Shown here: positions 22,596-34,314 of the stretch, one piece after another
Numbering within the stretch: the first letter of the stretch is position 1
Layout: every line of letters starts with the position of its first letter
Origin: Xylogone sp. PMI_703
Taxonomy: Eukaryota; Ascomycota; Leotiomycetes
Direction: 5' to 3'
NCBI GenBank assembly: GCA_021399445.1
Contig: JAJTUQ010000002.1
Coordinates: 7,378,001-7,442,000 of the forward strand
DNA: 64,000 nt
Position numbers and translations under genes: made by a program
The notes under the pieces: generated by a model
What the model saw: only the letters and a program-made list of their open reading frames with translations
Told to the model about the DNA's origin: nothing
Database searches by the model: none

Positions 22596-25157
22596 CTACC
22601 AGTGGTAAGGTGACAAGCTAGGAGGGCAATCCTGAGGTCTAGTACCCCAAGTACTTTCAGTAGAACCCAGAGTAAGTTCAATCACGCCTCCCTTTTCAAA
22701 GAAATCATGTCCAATCCAGTTGTTAGTCCAGGGTTTGCCATCGCGTTTGGCGCTCTGAATAAACGTGGCGTTGTAGGTAGGATCGAAGTTGACATTTCTG
22801 ATTGTGGCTGTCTTCCCAGTAATAGGATTCTTGATGCTAACCTCCTTGAAGAAAGGAGGGTTAAGAAGATAGACAGTTTGGCCTGGAACTGGCCAGATAC
22901 CCATCATGCTGAGAGTAGTGAATGAGCCCATAGCACCACTATCGTCGTTTCCTGGAATACCAGCCGCATCGTTGTAGAATAACTTAGGAATATATTGATG
23001 TGCTTGTTGGGAAGACAGGCCAGGATGTCCGGCATAGTGGTATTGATAGACTGGCAAGAATGCCTGCTCATCACCAAGGTATAGCAATCCGGAGCTATGG
23101 AGGTAGCTCAACCGCTTAGTGTACTCGTCGCGGCCACCGAGAGTTGTAACCAAGGCACCCATGTCCTGAGGAACATAAAACGTGTACAGCCAACAGCTTC
23201 CTTCATAAGTCTCATGGCCAGATGGCTGAAGGTAGCACTGATCACTACCTTCAAGCGCTGAACACAGCTGTGGATCTTGGTAACCCCACGTCCCGTTTTG
23301 GAAGCGGGGTTGAAGGAAGCCAGTAAATCCTAGAGACGTCTGATTGGGATTAAACATATTTTTCCAGTTTGATGCACGGCTGGTATATTTCTTGTAGTCG
23401 CTGGTCTTACCCAGACCTTTAGCCATCTGCGCAATGCAAAAGTCATCATATGCGTACTCCACAGTTCGTGAGATGCTTCGGGTCAGTGGGCCTTGGCCCA
23501 GAGGATCGAAGTCTTGGGTTGGAATATATCCAAGATTCTTCCAGCTAGTAAGACCACCACGGCCCTCAACGCCCCAATTGAGTGGCTCAACTTCAGCATC
23601 CTTGACAACTGCTTGATATCCCGTCTGCCAGTCAACGCCGGGAATGTTTTTGAGATATGCCTCAGCGATGATAACATCTGCATTAGAACCTCCCTGCGTC
23701 AAACCTTTGCAAAGTGACATACGGCAATCAGGCAGATAGCCTTCGTGGCGGTAGATGTCAATTAAGCTGCGCACCATCCTTGACTGAGCCAAGGGATCCA
23801 CAAGGGTGATAAGTTGGTTAGCAGCGCGGTAGGAGTCCCAAATACTACTCAGTAGTTAGCCAAAGGTCAATTCCCATCCAGGCAATAAGAAATATGTCTC
23901 ACTCACCAGTAGTAGCTATCATAGTATGGTTCGGAGCTACGCCAGAGAGGATTCTCCCCAGTGTAGTCCTGAGGGCTCAACATGGATCTGTATATTCCAC
24001 TCCAGAAGATTGTTTGGAGATCGTCGGACACACCAGTAGCATCAACACTAACAACATTCAATTTCTCAGACCACAAATTCTCGGCAGTTTTTCTTAGGCC
24101 GTCAAAATCATAGGTTGGAACCTCCTTCTGTGCATTGCTGCAGGCTTGGTCAACGCTGATGAAACTAACCCCTACACGAGCGTAAATTGTAGTGGTGCCT
24201 GCAGCAAATCTGGTAAATGATCCTGCAGAATAAGAAGTATCGCTGTTTGTTCCGTCAACGGTTGTATGTACTACCTTGGGCTCATTTGCGGCGCGGGTAT
24301 TAACAAAAACACCAGTGTCATGAATCTTCCCTCCCTTGAAGTCGGCGCAGAAATGGAGGTCATAGGTACCAATACCAAAACTAGGATTGAATGTGCCGCT
24401 TCCGTAAAGGCGACCGGTATTAGGGTCCACAGCAGCAGTGCCGTTAGACCTAGAATTTGGCAGATCAATCAAGTCAACCAGTATCATTGGAGCCGTTGTA
24501 GTCTTTGGGAAAGTAAACCTGTATAGAGCTGTATGGTATGAAGTTGTCATCTCCGCAAAGATTCCACTGTCAAGCTGAAGGCTAAAATAACCTGGCTTGG
24601 GGTTGACGGTACTCTTGTCGAAATACACCAATCGGTCTTCTCGGGGGTAGACACACTGGTTCAAATCGTCGTCTGGGCAGCCTGTGTTGGGAAAGATGGG
24701 GAAGTTTCCTAAGGATGGAGACTATACACAATTAAATGTTGGTCATTTTTGTGGGATCCTTGATTTCAGGTCAACTTACACCACCAGTTCCAGAGTCGTG
24801 CATGTGGGAGAATCCTCTAATATTCCACCCATTAGAAGAATAACCACCTGCGTTGTCCTGGTCGGTATCGGCGCCAGCTTTTGCCATGCCTAGATTCTGA
24901 ACTTAGGAACCCTATATCATCAATTGACCTAACTACTCTACTCACCATATGGTAATGAAGCTCCTGGAAAGACATGCCCTACACAAGCAGTGAGTTTTCG
25001 GAGCTTGAAGTTGCCTGGTTATCTACCAACCTCCATTGGCAGTGCCAATCAGCGGATTAACATAATCTAGCACATTGAAGGAACTAGCCCTCCCTTTCAC
25101 AGCAGCATGTGCAGTTCCTGCTACGAGCGTAGCTAGGAATGAGTTAGTAGACCTCAT
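22596..25157 (-). CDS. GH92 alpha-1,2-mannosidase-type exo-mannosidase, secreted
   Basis: Exons 25157-25031, 24978-24946, 24889-24780, 24721-23907 and 23844-22596 encode 777 residues, normal for GH92. A signal peptide covers roughly residues 1-19. Family blocks in order are YVNPLIGTANGGHVFPGASLP, GYSSNGWNIRGFSHMHDSGTGG, SSEPYYDSYYCIWDSYRAA (restored by splice 4), SLCKGLTQGGSNADVI, ISRTVEYAYDDFCIA, EGSCWLYTFYVPQDMG, DEQAFLPVYQYHYAGHPG, GIPGNDDSGAMGSFTTLSMM and GIWPVPGQTVYLL. GH92 enzymes are calcium-dependent inverting exo-alpha-mannosidases, most often alpha-1,2-specific. With the GH125 enzyme nearby it could trim branched mannan or high-mannose N-glycans. Signals and the full catalytic core are intact. 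Confidence 0.95.
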
Positions 25158-28100
25158 GATCTTATCCGTCACAACCCAGCTTTAAGAAGATCAATCAAAT
25201 AATAAATGATCACCAACTAAATATATTCAACAATGCCCGGGGCAACTCAGAGTAATTTATACATTTTCAAGCTTCAGCTACAAAAGCTACCTGGCGCTCG
25301 CCATTGACCTATGTTTACTTCTACCCACTCTTAAAATTTTTAACTCCATTCAATCGGCCCGCTGACTGAATTGTTGTGAATAGAGTACCAGGCTCATACT
25401 CTGGTGAGCTACCCCAGGATGCGGTCATACATTTTTGATTTTCCCATGGGGTACTTTGCTGGAGCTCCGGACCGGGGGGATTTTCGGGTGACAGGGGGCT
25501 CGTATCTTATGAAGCTTAAATGGCCATATGATACTGTTAATACTACTACACCATGGTGTCAGATGCGGTCTTAGGAAACCCAATGTCCTATCATTGAGCC
25601 GAACCCCTCTCGTCTCCATATTTCGTCTGATATAGTGTTACAGTGGCACAGGATTAATACCTATAGCCTTGTTAACTTCTACGCTCGCAGCTAGCTTGAA
25701 TTGTTTAAGCTTCAGTTATGCTTAGGAAGCAATGCAGCTATTTTTTCGGAATATACGGTGTATTCCTAAGTAGGCAAGGATAAGCTGCTTCTAGTCGCGA
25801 AAGGGAAACATAAATGAGCGGGGAATTGAATTATGATAGATAATCGTTTTTAACAGCATCAGGCAACTCTCACATGTCTGGCCTCGCTGATTCAGCCCAG
25901 AAGGGGAAGACAGAATTGATTTTGACCTACACAAGTTTTTTTCTTGAAGACTACTCAGCGCCAACTCTCTCTCTCCCTAGCCAAGCTTCCAGTTAAATCT
26001 CTCAACGATTTGATCCTCCACACAGAATCAGGAATAAAGCGCATCAAGGTTGTTGTACTTTATATCGGTATTTGAGATCTTAAGTAGAAAATCGAAAATA
26101 CTTTAGAAGTGAATTCGTCTACGGCTGGGGATGCTCGTGAGCTGCGGGGCTTCTCGACATCTGAAGATTAGTTGACAATATCCGAACCAACATATTGGCT
26201 TCGGTCCCTGCCGAGTATTTCTCCTTCAAGCAGGAGCAAGATAGCTGGCCAGGTTTATAATTGCATTTAGCTATACCGTACAAGTATTTAGGAAAGGGGT
26301 GATACTCCGCCACCATGCCACAGATACTTGAGTGGCCTAACTACTGTACCGGCACAACTATCGGTCGCTCTGTGCGTCTCCTGGCCCTTCCAATCCCTTG
26401 TTTTTAAGTGGCAGGGTACGGAGGTATTATCTACCGCTTTAACCATCACTGGAAAACAGTCAACTAAGGGACCGCAAGACTAGTAGCTATTGAGCTTAGA
26501 TTCGTGGAGTATGTCCGTTTATTATTCCGTCTCCGTTGATGCCCGCTGAAATCCGCCAATTACTCGCTTTCGTGTCTTTTACCCAATTAGGCTGTTGCAT
26601 TGTGGTTAACAGCAGCAGAGATTAATAATAACTCTTGACTTGTTGACTTTGCTTACAGATTTGACGTATGTTTAAACGACAGAGCTATATAGAATCACAT
26701 CCATGTTAACTGTGACCCTATCACGGTTTGTGGGGACAAATTCCCCGTGCATAGACAATAAGGCCATGGTGGAGTGACATATTTTGAAGTAATGGCACTA
26801 GTACTCGAGTAACAAATTTGGTAACCTGCAGGATATAGCTTATATTTATGACTATATAGTTGAAAGTCATCTTTAACGTCAAATATCAAAAATTTGCACC
26901 AAGAAGCTTATTTTCAGGACGACCGAGCAGGTGCTGTACTACTGTGGATTGTACAATGCGCTCGATCTTACTGGACGAGCCCTTACCAACGGCCTGTAAA
27001 ACACACGTCAATACAGAATGTACGAGTGAAATCGTCGAATACCGCCTTGTCAACAACTCCAATCAGTATAGAAAGCAGCTTCAACAGATATGCTGCAGCG
27101 CAGCCTCAACCAATTCCGAATAGACAATCCCAAATAATCATAGATGAACGGTCACCTAGCATACTCTCCTTGTATTTTCCGGTCGTACTTATTCAATAAG
27201 TAATCTTATCATTTTAGGCCGTTTCTAAATCCATCTTACTTTGATCATACCTGAAACTTCCCCAGAGTTAGTTACGGAATTTAAATTCTAACGAGTTCAC
27301 AACTTTTTCACTTTCCTTTTTTGACTTCACAGCGTCATAGTACCCTTGGATTTCATTTTCACAGCCAACCGCAGAGTAGCCGGCTGGTTGGCATCTTGAT
27401 CTTTGATCTCCGGGCTTCCAAGTGAATTCCACATTGCGCTCGGAAATTTACAACCAGCCTGTTAGCTGTCCATTGTATTTCCTTCCACTTGCTGATTGAT
27501 GCTCCCAGGAATTGTGTGGTTACCAAATGAGGCTGCGAGATAGAGTGCAGATTTCCGAAGCGTCTGTGCCCTAAGATACAAAACGAAAGAAGGAAAGGGA
27601 CTCAGATACTCAAGACAGCTGGGTTCACATAAATAAACTGACCATGAACCTGTGAAGGTTGAATACGACCAGGTTCTAGGCAACGACGAAAGTGTGCAAA
27701 TTGCTACCACTTATAAGTACTCGAAGCCGACGATAGTTCACAAACTCTATCTTTTGTTGACGTTTCTAAAGCTTTCAATCTTAATTTTCTATCTTACATC
27801 ACGATATTTTTGCCATATTTTCTTATTAAAATAACCCGTCAAATTCCCACAAAGCTTCGTGGAATATCCTACATCATCTTGCTTTTACAAGAATAACTTC
27901 TCAATCATCTTCCAACTTTCAATATATATGTGTACCTGTGCTACTTTCTTCCAATAAATAGACTTTTCCCTCTTAGGCCTGAAACATTCCAATATCAATC
28001 AAATTCAGCGTCTTGCTAGCATATTTTTCAGCTCGTCACGCGTTGCAATAGCCTTCATCAACGCCGTAACCGTTCTGGATTCCAAGTATTCTATCCTGAC

Positions 28101-28308
28101 TTTCATTCATATCATGATTTTGCGATTCGCATAAGATTTAGATGTTATGCTTGAAGCTATAGCTATATATTTACATAACCTTTGAATCCTGAAACATTCC
28201 AACCCCAGCAGGCCCAATGAGTATTCTGCTCAATAGTGGAATTAATGGCAGCAGATAATATGGTATAAAGCCTTGATTATAACATTGACACGTAATTATG
28301 ATGGCAGC
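25158..28308. other. Long gene-poor AT-rich interval
   Basis: About 3.1 kb between GH92 and the FAD monooxygenase. All ORFs here are short and without family motifs. The part next to 25157 is the GH92 promoter. Nothing else can be supported. Confidence 0.55.
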
Positions 28309-29602
28309 TCAAACGTTTGTGGCTGTCAGTTTTCGAACATGCTCAACCATATCATATCCACAAACCTCCTCAATCGTAAGTTTATCAGGTCTCTCTAAAC
28401 CAGTGCTCCATCCAATCCTCTCACTCAAGTCAGTTCTTGCCCTGGCACTGGCGGTTTGTACTCTAGACGCCCGACTTTTCCTAACTTCTTCATATAGCTC
28501 TAAAGATCTTCTCACGTCCCCGTTGAAGTGCTCTTTACCAAATAATAATCCAAGTGCGGCTGCGTCCTCTATGGCCTGACAAAAACCTTGAGACTGATCT
28601 GGGAGCATCGGATGTGCTGCATCACCTAAGAGAGCCACCTTTCCTTGCTGCCAATACGGATATTCCTCGTGAACATAAAGACGCCACATCTTGATATCTT
28701 CAGCGTTCAGAAATAACTTGTGAATACGCGCATCTAGACCTGGGAAAGTATCAACTAGTTCCTGAGGAGTAGCTCCAATGTTCCAGCCGTCTTTATCAAG
28801 ACCATTGTGCGCTGCTGGGTAGAAACAATAGCAGCTGATGGTTTCATTGTCGTGACAGGCTGAGAGGACAATTTTATTAATTCCAAAACCTCCCCAGAAC
28901 TCAATAGCATGATTTGTTATGAATTCAGAAAGACCTAGAGCGTGCAGCTTATCTGACGATATTATGCAACGGTAACAGCAAGACTCAGACGGTGTCACAA
29001 CTGGCGTAATACCAATTGATCCTCGAGTTCGCGAGCGTATACCATCAGCTCCAATAACGAGATCAGCCGGCTCTAAAATATTACCATTTTCAAATTTCAC
29101 TGTACCCCTCGTGGAGTCAACTTCTAGAGCCTTGTGGTTAGTTATAAGTTTGCAAGGCACTCCTTTACCCTCTTGCTGCTGGACAGTTTGAAGTAACACC
29201 TTGTGCATATCGATTCTATGGAAGTTATAGTAATCCTAAGATTATTAGCTACTACTTCAATACAGATATATACTTAGAGCTTACAGAACCAAACTTTGCC
29301 TTATAATCTCCTAGGCCGTATTCATTCTTTATTTCTCCAGTTTCCCAGTCATGCATGACTAATTTCCGGAGACGGACGGGTTTGACAGCAGGAATATCAA
29401 GATCCCATCTTTCAAGCCATCTAGAGCCATTCGAGGCTACAGATAAGGAGGCACCAACTTCACCGGCAAAATTATAACGTTCGTATATCGTGACATTATG
29501 GCCAGCACGGCGTAGAGAAAGAGCTGCACAAAGTCCGCCGAGACCAGCTCCGAGAACAGCTACATTGAGTGGAACGAATGAATTTGGTTCAGCAGACCCC
29601 AT
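28309..29602 (-). CDS. FAD-dependent aromatic-ring monooxygenase (salicylate hydroxylase-like)
   Basis: Exons 29602-29285 and 29235-28309 (49-bp intron) encode 414 residues. The N-terminal Rossmann motif is AVLGAGLGGLCAALSLRRAG (about 15-34), ending in IYER. A mid-protein block ADLVIGADGIRSRTR is the DG motif binding FAD and NAD(P)H, and the second FAD motif is KVALLGDAAHPMLPDQSQGF, followed by the QAIEDA segment of group A flavoprotein hydroxylases. The length matches salicylate hydroxylase and 6-hydroxynicotinate monooxygenase relatives. The reaction class is NAD(P)H-dependent hydroxylation, possibly with decarboxylation, of a phenolic acid in the cytosol. It starts the 28-38 kb metabolic block and is divergent from an HSL-type hydrolase. 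Confidence 0.92.
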
Positions 29603-30216
29603 CCTTATGAAAAGGAAGAATAATGCTATGCTAAAGGCCCTATAGCTATGCGACGTAATTTTGAAAGATTATTTGATTTTATAGACAGCCTTGTCTGCAC
29701 TCTAATCATCGAAGTAATTTAACACCTGGAAAGAATAACATGCAAGTTTCGGTGAAGCATCACACCGGATGATTATAAGATTGAAGCGTAAACATTACAA
29801 CATATAATAAGCTTCATTCCCCAGTTGTTTCTTGAGCTTCAGAACGACTGGATACGTCACGTTCGGAGTTTAGAGAAGCCAGGTTTTCCGACGGGGGTTG
29901 CGACGGCTGCAGCGGGGCAAATTCGCATTTGCGGGGCAGTTTATCACTGTGGTCAGCACAATCAGCGGGTAACATCAGAATCCCTAATCTTGACATCCAA
30001 TCTCGTGATGGAGTGGAATATCTAATCATACTGTATTTGGGGATTAGTTATATGTTTTGCGACGGTCTTTTCGGAGTCCACGACGCTACGCAAATTCTGT
30101 GGGCCTGACGACCTCCTGCAAGATACAAAGCAAGCAGCTTCGAAAACGAATCCATTATAATACCTTCATCCTAACTTAATCTTACTCCCTAGATCATTTG
30201 GCTTTAGGTTTTTACA
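29603..30216. promoter_or_regulatory. Divergent promoter region
   Basis: The 614 bp between the FAD monooxygenase and hydrolase starts likely serve both genes. No firm ORF is seen. Shared control is inferred from geometry only. Confidence 0.4.
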
Positions 30217-31324
30217 ATGGCAACACCTGGCAAAGGCCATGAGGCCTTGAATCCGATCCACCCAAGCCTTCTCGAGAAATTAGACCCCAAGTTCATCGAG
30301 CTATACAATGCACATGTAGCAAACACGCCAAATAGACCTATAGATCTCAGTATCTTACGGCAAAACTACTCTCGACTCTATTCATATGCAACTGCTCCGG
30401 CTCCCGAGTGTGCAAAAGAATGGGAGCTTCAAATACCCGGCTGGTCAAAGTACCCCGGAGATATTCCCATAAGGGTGTACGTACCTAAGGGTGAAAAACC
30501 TACCGCAGGGTGGCCTGTACACATTGATTACCATGGTGGTGGTAAGTAGAGACTTGGTTTAATTAGAGTGTAATAGTAAACTAATAAGAGATATAGGCTG
30601 GGGTCTTGGAGACTTGGAAACCGAATCGCACATATGTAGACATATATGTGTTTCCGCTTCAGTGGTTGTCATAGATGTTGGATATAGGCTCGTTCCTGAA
30701 TATGTCTTCCCGACCGGTATCTATGATAGTTTTGCCGCACTGCAATATATCAATTCTAACCCTTCCAAATTCGACATCGACCCAAAAATTATCACATTAG
30801 GAGGCGTTTCAGCGGGCGCAAACATTGCCCTAATTTGCAATCATCTTGCAAGAGATGCTAGCATCCCCCTAAAAGCAGTGGTTGTTGGAACACCTCAAAT
30901 CGCAGACATCTCCGTTGTGCCAATAGCAGCGGACTCTCCATACCCATCTACTAAAGAAATGGAATTTGCACCAACTCTCAACTGGGCCCGACTTAAGTGG
31001 TTTGATGCCCTCAAATGGGATTCATTATCCAAGGACCCTGCATTGAGGGCTGAGCAAGAGAAAGACATTGGTTGGTTCAGAGAGGCTACGACAGCGCCAA
31101 ATTTTAAGGACTTGGCAGGCCTCACAGTAGTTATGACTGCGGAATGCGACCCTATGAGAGATGAAGGAGAGGCATATGCCAAAAAGGTAGAAGATGCTGG
31201 GAATAGGGTTGTGATTAAGAGATTTACGGGAGTGCCTCACCCATTCATGCATATGGACGGCGCTTTAGACCAGGCGACGGAGTTCATTCAAGACACTATT
31301 AGGTACATCAAATCTTGTCAATAG
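30217..31324 (+). CDS. Alpha/beta hydrolase, hormone-sensitive-lipase family
   Basis: Exons 30217-30541 and 30597-31324 encode 350 residues. The oxyanion motif HGGGW is rebuilt across the intron (Gly codon split). The nucleophile elbow is GGVSAGANIA, the acid is the Asp in TAECDPMRDEGEAYA, and the catalytic His is in GVPHPFMHMDGA, giving a complete HSL-type triad. DYGYRLVPE-like text is present as DVGYRLVPEY. No signal peptide, so a cytosolic carboxylesterase or lactone hydrolase is likely. Its neighbours (monooxygenase, reductase, decarboxylase, carrier) suggest work on an ester or lactone intermediate of the same pathway, which is inference. Confidence 0.93.
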
Positions 31325-32175
31325 CGTTATTGGAATTGAATAGAATCGGATATCTTGTATCCACTCACTTTCCTTCATGTGGAGCTAATTATGTTGAAAC
31401 CACCGTACACTAATGAGGGCAAGTCATCGTAAATTAGGTAGTACGTGTGCCGGTGCATGTCCTAGTGACGTTCTCTTCAAGCAAGCGGAGGAGCAAAGGT
31501 TCTAATCACGGAATAAGATGAGTGCCAACTGGCCAGAGTAGTTATGCATATGCATACATTTGTTCCCCGTTGTTCGGAGTATTCCGGAGGAACCTATCTA
31601 ATTTGATTATAGAGAAGTCGAAAATCCAGAAAACGGTATTCGGAATACCCGCGGACGGTAGAAAGCGCAACTATGCCGGCATTTGAAAAGACAGGTACAT
31701 CCGCAATTCAATATCCGCTACTACTAATAGGTCGGACATACCATAAAGCGACCATACATGAGACAGTCCTATATGATATGTCAACGTGGACAAGATGCGC
31801 GGCGCTTACACCTAGGTCGTAACTGACCTCTTATTATGAGCGTTGCACTTCTGCAGCCGTCGCAAAGGATGTGCCGTTTCAAACGGCTTTCTCAACCTCA
31901 AACTCCACTTTCACCGTATACGAGCGTAACAAGGAATTCCAGTGGGGTTAGAAATCGCGCCCAATGGTGATGGCTATTGTAGGAGACACGTTCTGGGCTC
32001 GTCGCTCCAGCGATCTAAATAAGGTATCCTTCGGCATCCTTAAGACATATCTTGTATAATATTCCAATCTATCCGTCAAATCCGGCGGATTGAAATATAT
32101 CTTGACTTATTCATATTTTTCATTGTTTTCTGGAGATCCCAAGCCTGCCATTACAAAAATAAATACCTGGCCATT
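31325..32175. promoter_or_regulatory. Promoter region of the extended-SDR reductase, with palindromes
   Basis: No gene. It contains a 14-bp palindrome TATGCATATGCATA near 31547-31560, a CGG-N6-CCG site (31575-31586) and the perfect 15-bp palindrome GGTATTCGGAATACC (31635-31649). The last two share a GTATTC/GGA core and lie 520-600 bp before the reductase ATG. Confidence 0.45.
31575..31649. promoter_or_regulatory. Candidate Zn2Cys6 binding palindromes
   Basis: CGGAGTATTCCG has the CGG-N6-CCG form bound by several fungal Zn2Cys6 dimers, and GGTATTCGGAATACC follows about 50 bp later. The spacing and shared core make an operator plausible; no binding partner can be assigned from sequence. Confidence 0.35.
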
Positions 32176-33275
32176 ATGGGTTCTTGTGATCCGGGCTCGC
32201 GCGTCCTCGTTACCGGCGCAAACGGTTTCATTGCAGCGTACTGCGTCGCAGATCTGCTCTCCAAAGGATTTGAAGTGGTCGGAACAGTAAGAACAGCTGA
32301 GAAAGCAAAGCGAGTCCTATCACAGCACTCAAACCACCCTGCCTTGAGAGTGAAACTTGTCTCTGACCTTATTGATCCCCATGCGTTTGATGAGGCTATC
32401 GAGGGCTGTACAGCCGTGCTTCACCTTGCTTCTCCTTTTGGCTATGCCTATAAAGATTTCGAAACAGAACTCCTAATTCCCAGTATCAAAGGAACAGAGA
32501 CTATATGTCTTGCCGCCTCGAGAACACCTAGTGTAAAGAGGGTAGTTATTACCTCAAGCTTTGCTGCTGTTTTTGATGCGGCGGCTGGACCATCTCCGGG
32601 GCGGATATGGACCGAAGATGATTGGTCACCATTGACTTACGATGATGGGAAGAATGCACCAATTGCACCTGCTGCATATAGAGCAAGTAAGAAACTCGCC
32701 GAGAAGGCAGCCTGGGACTACATCGAAAAAGAGAAACCTCAATGGGATTTGGTCACACTCTGCCCTGGCATGGTTTTTGGGCCGTTGCTTCCCGGAACGA
32801 TTAATGGATTGAAAGAGTTAAACGCTAGTAACGCTATTATATGGAATTTGTTCGATGCCAAAGCAGTACCTGAGACAAGGGCACCGCGTAAGTACTCCTT
32901 AGCCTAGAACGTCTCACTGTTCATAAGATTGATAGAGCATCTCTAGTATGGACATCGGTTGTCACCTTAGCTAGAGCACATACTCTGGCATTATCAAAAC
33001 CAGAGGCCAGCAATACACGATTCTTGGTTATCAATGGTGATTTCGATAATCAAGAACTAGCTGACATCATACACTCTTCAAAGAAACTTTCCGCAGAGGT
33101 TAAGGCGAGAATTCCTGCGGGGAAACCAGGAGATAGACTTAAGGGCAAGATCTATACTGCAGATAGCTCCAAGATTAGTAGAGTCTTAGGTTTAGATTTG
33201 AACGTCCCAGAAGAGAGTCTTGTGCCAACCGTTGAGGCACTGGTAGAGCAGTTAACACAGATGGAGAAGGCATAG
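32176..33275 (+). CDS. Extended SDR: NAD(P)H-dependent ketoreductase (Gre2/dihydroflavonol reductase-like)
   Basis: Exons 32176-32887 and 32947-33275 encode 346 residues. The Rossmann motif VTGANGFIAAYCVADLL is at about residues 12-28, with VLHLASPFG, the catalytic Ser region VVITSSFAAVFD, and the YxxxK pair in AAYRASKKLAEKAAWDYI. LCPGMVFGPLL follows. The size and motifs place it with fungal aldehyde/ketone reductases and NRPS-like dihydroflavonol reductases rather than classical SDRs. It would reduce a carbonyl using NADPH in the cytosol. It sits between the HSL-type hydrolase and a decayed SDR in the 28-38 kb block. Confidence 0.93.
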
Positions 33276-33677
33276 TAGAGGCAATGATGCAAGAAAGTAT
33301 AATCTCGGATCGAGACTTTGCTGGCGTGAATTTCAATATGGGTCTATTTTAGGACAACAGTGATGGTGGTGTATATCTTTACATACGGGGCGTTACGATA
33401 GTTCCGGCTCTGTACGCTCATACGCGTAATCCTAAATGGCTAGTAATAGGAGACGAGAAAGACACAATATAACATTACGATATATCAGAACGGAGAGTAG
33501 ATTTATAGTATGCTCCCATAAAGGGGAGATTGTTTCCAAGACTGTAAAAATTGATGTATATTGATTATTGCACAATTTACGTTGTTGGTAATTGTTTGTA
33601 TCCCTTTACATGGTTGACCGCGCGATGTAGAACTAATCGAGTAAAGTACAGGGTCCCCATTCATTACCTCACGCAGA

Positions 33678-34190
33678 CTACCCTTCAGCTAATAAGATAG
33701 CTCCACCATTAGCAGAGACGGAGGCCCCGTGTATCCAACTGGCATCATCACTAGCTACGAAAGCCACATCGCAGCAATTTCTTCTGGCTCTGCTAGGCGC
33801 TTCTCCGCTGTTGCAATGCTTTCCAGAGCTTCAACATATGCGTCCGGTAGTGTCCCTTTTGCATCTACCATAGCGTCTGTTCTCATAGGTGAAACTTCTT
33901 ATAGAATCGAGTTACTATAAATTGCAGGTATACTGTAAATCAATTGAAGTTAAGCACGAGGCTCCTATCTACTGTGAATCTATCTACTTATACAGCTAAC
34001 GAGATTCTTTTGGACCCTACTACTGTATTAATGCTTTCCTGTGTTACATCATGAATCCGATTCTTTGGCCCGTGCACGCGTAGAGGGATGTCCGAACTTC
34101 GCGCTTTAACTACGTCGTAAGTAATGTCATTCCATATTACTTCTGTTCTTAGATTTACGACAGCTTGTACCTAGGCCAGTAATATATTTC
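33678..34190 (-). pseudogene. Relic of a classical SDR gene
   Basis: Reading the minus strand, about 34180-33990 gives an open stretch with SDR-like wording (IHDVTQESINTVV), and 33930-33678 gives a clear SDR C-terminus. There AEKRLAEPEEIAA is followed, in another frame, by DVAFVASDDASWIHGASVSA and NGG. The switch near 33770 is a one-base frameshift, and stops break the segment between the parts. The N-terminal nucleotide motif is not found. It looks like a dead SDR once belonging to the same cluster. Confidence 0.65.
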
Positions 34191-34314
34191 AACTTCTGAG
34201 TGCCCTGTGGGACTATTGCTTTGATAAATAAAGAACCCGTTAGAGAAAAATGTAACAATAGTATCTATAGGTTAAAGCCTTGATTGCTGTTGAGCACTTA
34301 GCCAAGATAGTATA

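Noticed and set aside
26860..27199. Two overlapping plus-strand ORFs of about 90-100 codons
   Set aside because: No motif, mutually overlapping frames, and surrounding sequence lacks splice or promoter signals.
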